Of a stretch of 6,153 nt of DNA, positions 5,659-6,153 are shown piece by piece. Source of the stretch: an uncultured Microbacteriaceae bacterium (lineage in GTDB: Bacteria; Actinomycetota; Actinomycetes; Actinomycetales; Microbacteriaceae); assembly GCA_946481135.1 (NCBI GenBank), contig CAMLMQ010000176.1:1-6153 (forward strand), in the 5' to 3' direction. The translations under genes were made by a program, and so were the position numbers. The stretch's first letter is position 1; the number at the start of each line of letters is the position of its first letter. The notes under the pieces are model-generated. The model had not been told where the DNA came from. It was given only the letters and a program-made list of their open reading frames with translations, and did not search any database.

Positions 5659-6153
<495 letters not shown>

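Overview
This is a GC-rich (about 70%) window that reads as chromosomal DNA from an actinobacterium. Three things point that way: GTG starts, weak or absent Shine-Dalgarno sites before several genes, and protein flavour. A dense scatter of the hexamer GGATGC/GCATCC suggests Microbacteriaceae, but that placement is inference. There is no sign of a mobile element, CRISPR array, tRNA or rRNA.

Layout, left to right. (1) 1-695, minus: the N-terminal two thirds of moaA (radical SAM GTP 3',8-cyclase, molybdenum cofactor synthesis), cut by the left edge. A TANNNT box six bases before its ATG suggests a leaderless transcript. (2) 737-1894, plus: a lipoprotein substrate-binding protein of the NMT1/THI5 (SsuA-like) group of ABC importers, divergent from moaA and without a permease or ATPase gene in view. 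(3) 1913-5179, minus, convergent with it across only 18 bp: a large secreted protein of 1088 residues with three lamin-tail domains, a beta-rich spacer module and a calcineurin-like metallophosphoesterase domain. (4) 5259-5519, minus: an 86-residue two-helix membrane protein of unknown function. (5) 5520-5658: a compact intergenic region with a perfect 16-bp stem-loop (probable ilvC terminator), a promoter-like pair of hexamers inside that stem-loop, a hairpin covering the Shine-Dalgarno site of the small membrane gene, and a perfect 11-bp tandem duplication. (6) 5659-6153, minus: the C-terminal half of ilvC (ketol-acid reductoisomerase), cut by the right edge.

The genes do not form one pathway. 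MoaA and IlvC are housekeeping enzymes, and between them lies a pair of cell-surface or secreted functions. The most promising regulatory clue is a set of GTTCACC-type repeats just upstream of the secreted phosphoesterase. This heptamer is the core of the actinobacterial PhoP (PHO box) repeat, so the gene may belong to the phosphate-starvation response. I do not see a defence system or other wholly new system. The points worth checking are the phosphoesterase architecture with its PHO-like repeats, and the layered 5'-leader of the small membrane gene.
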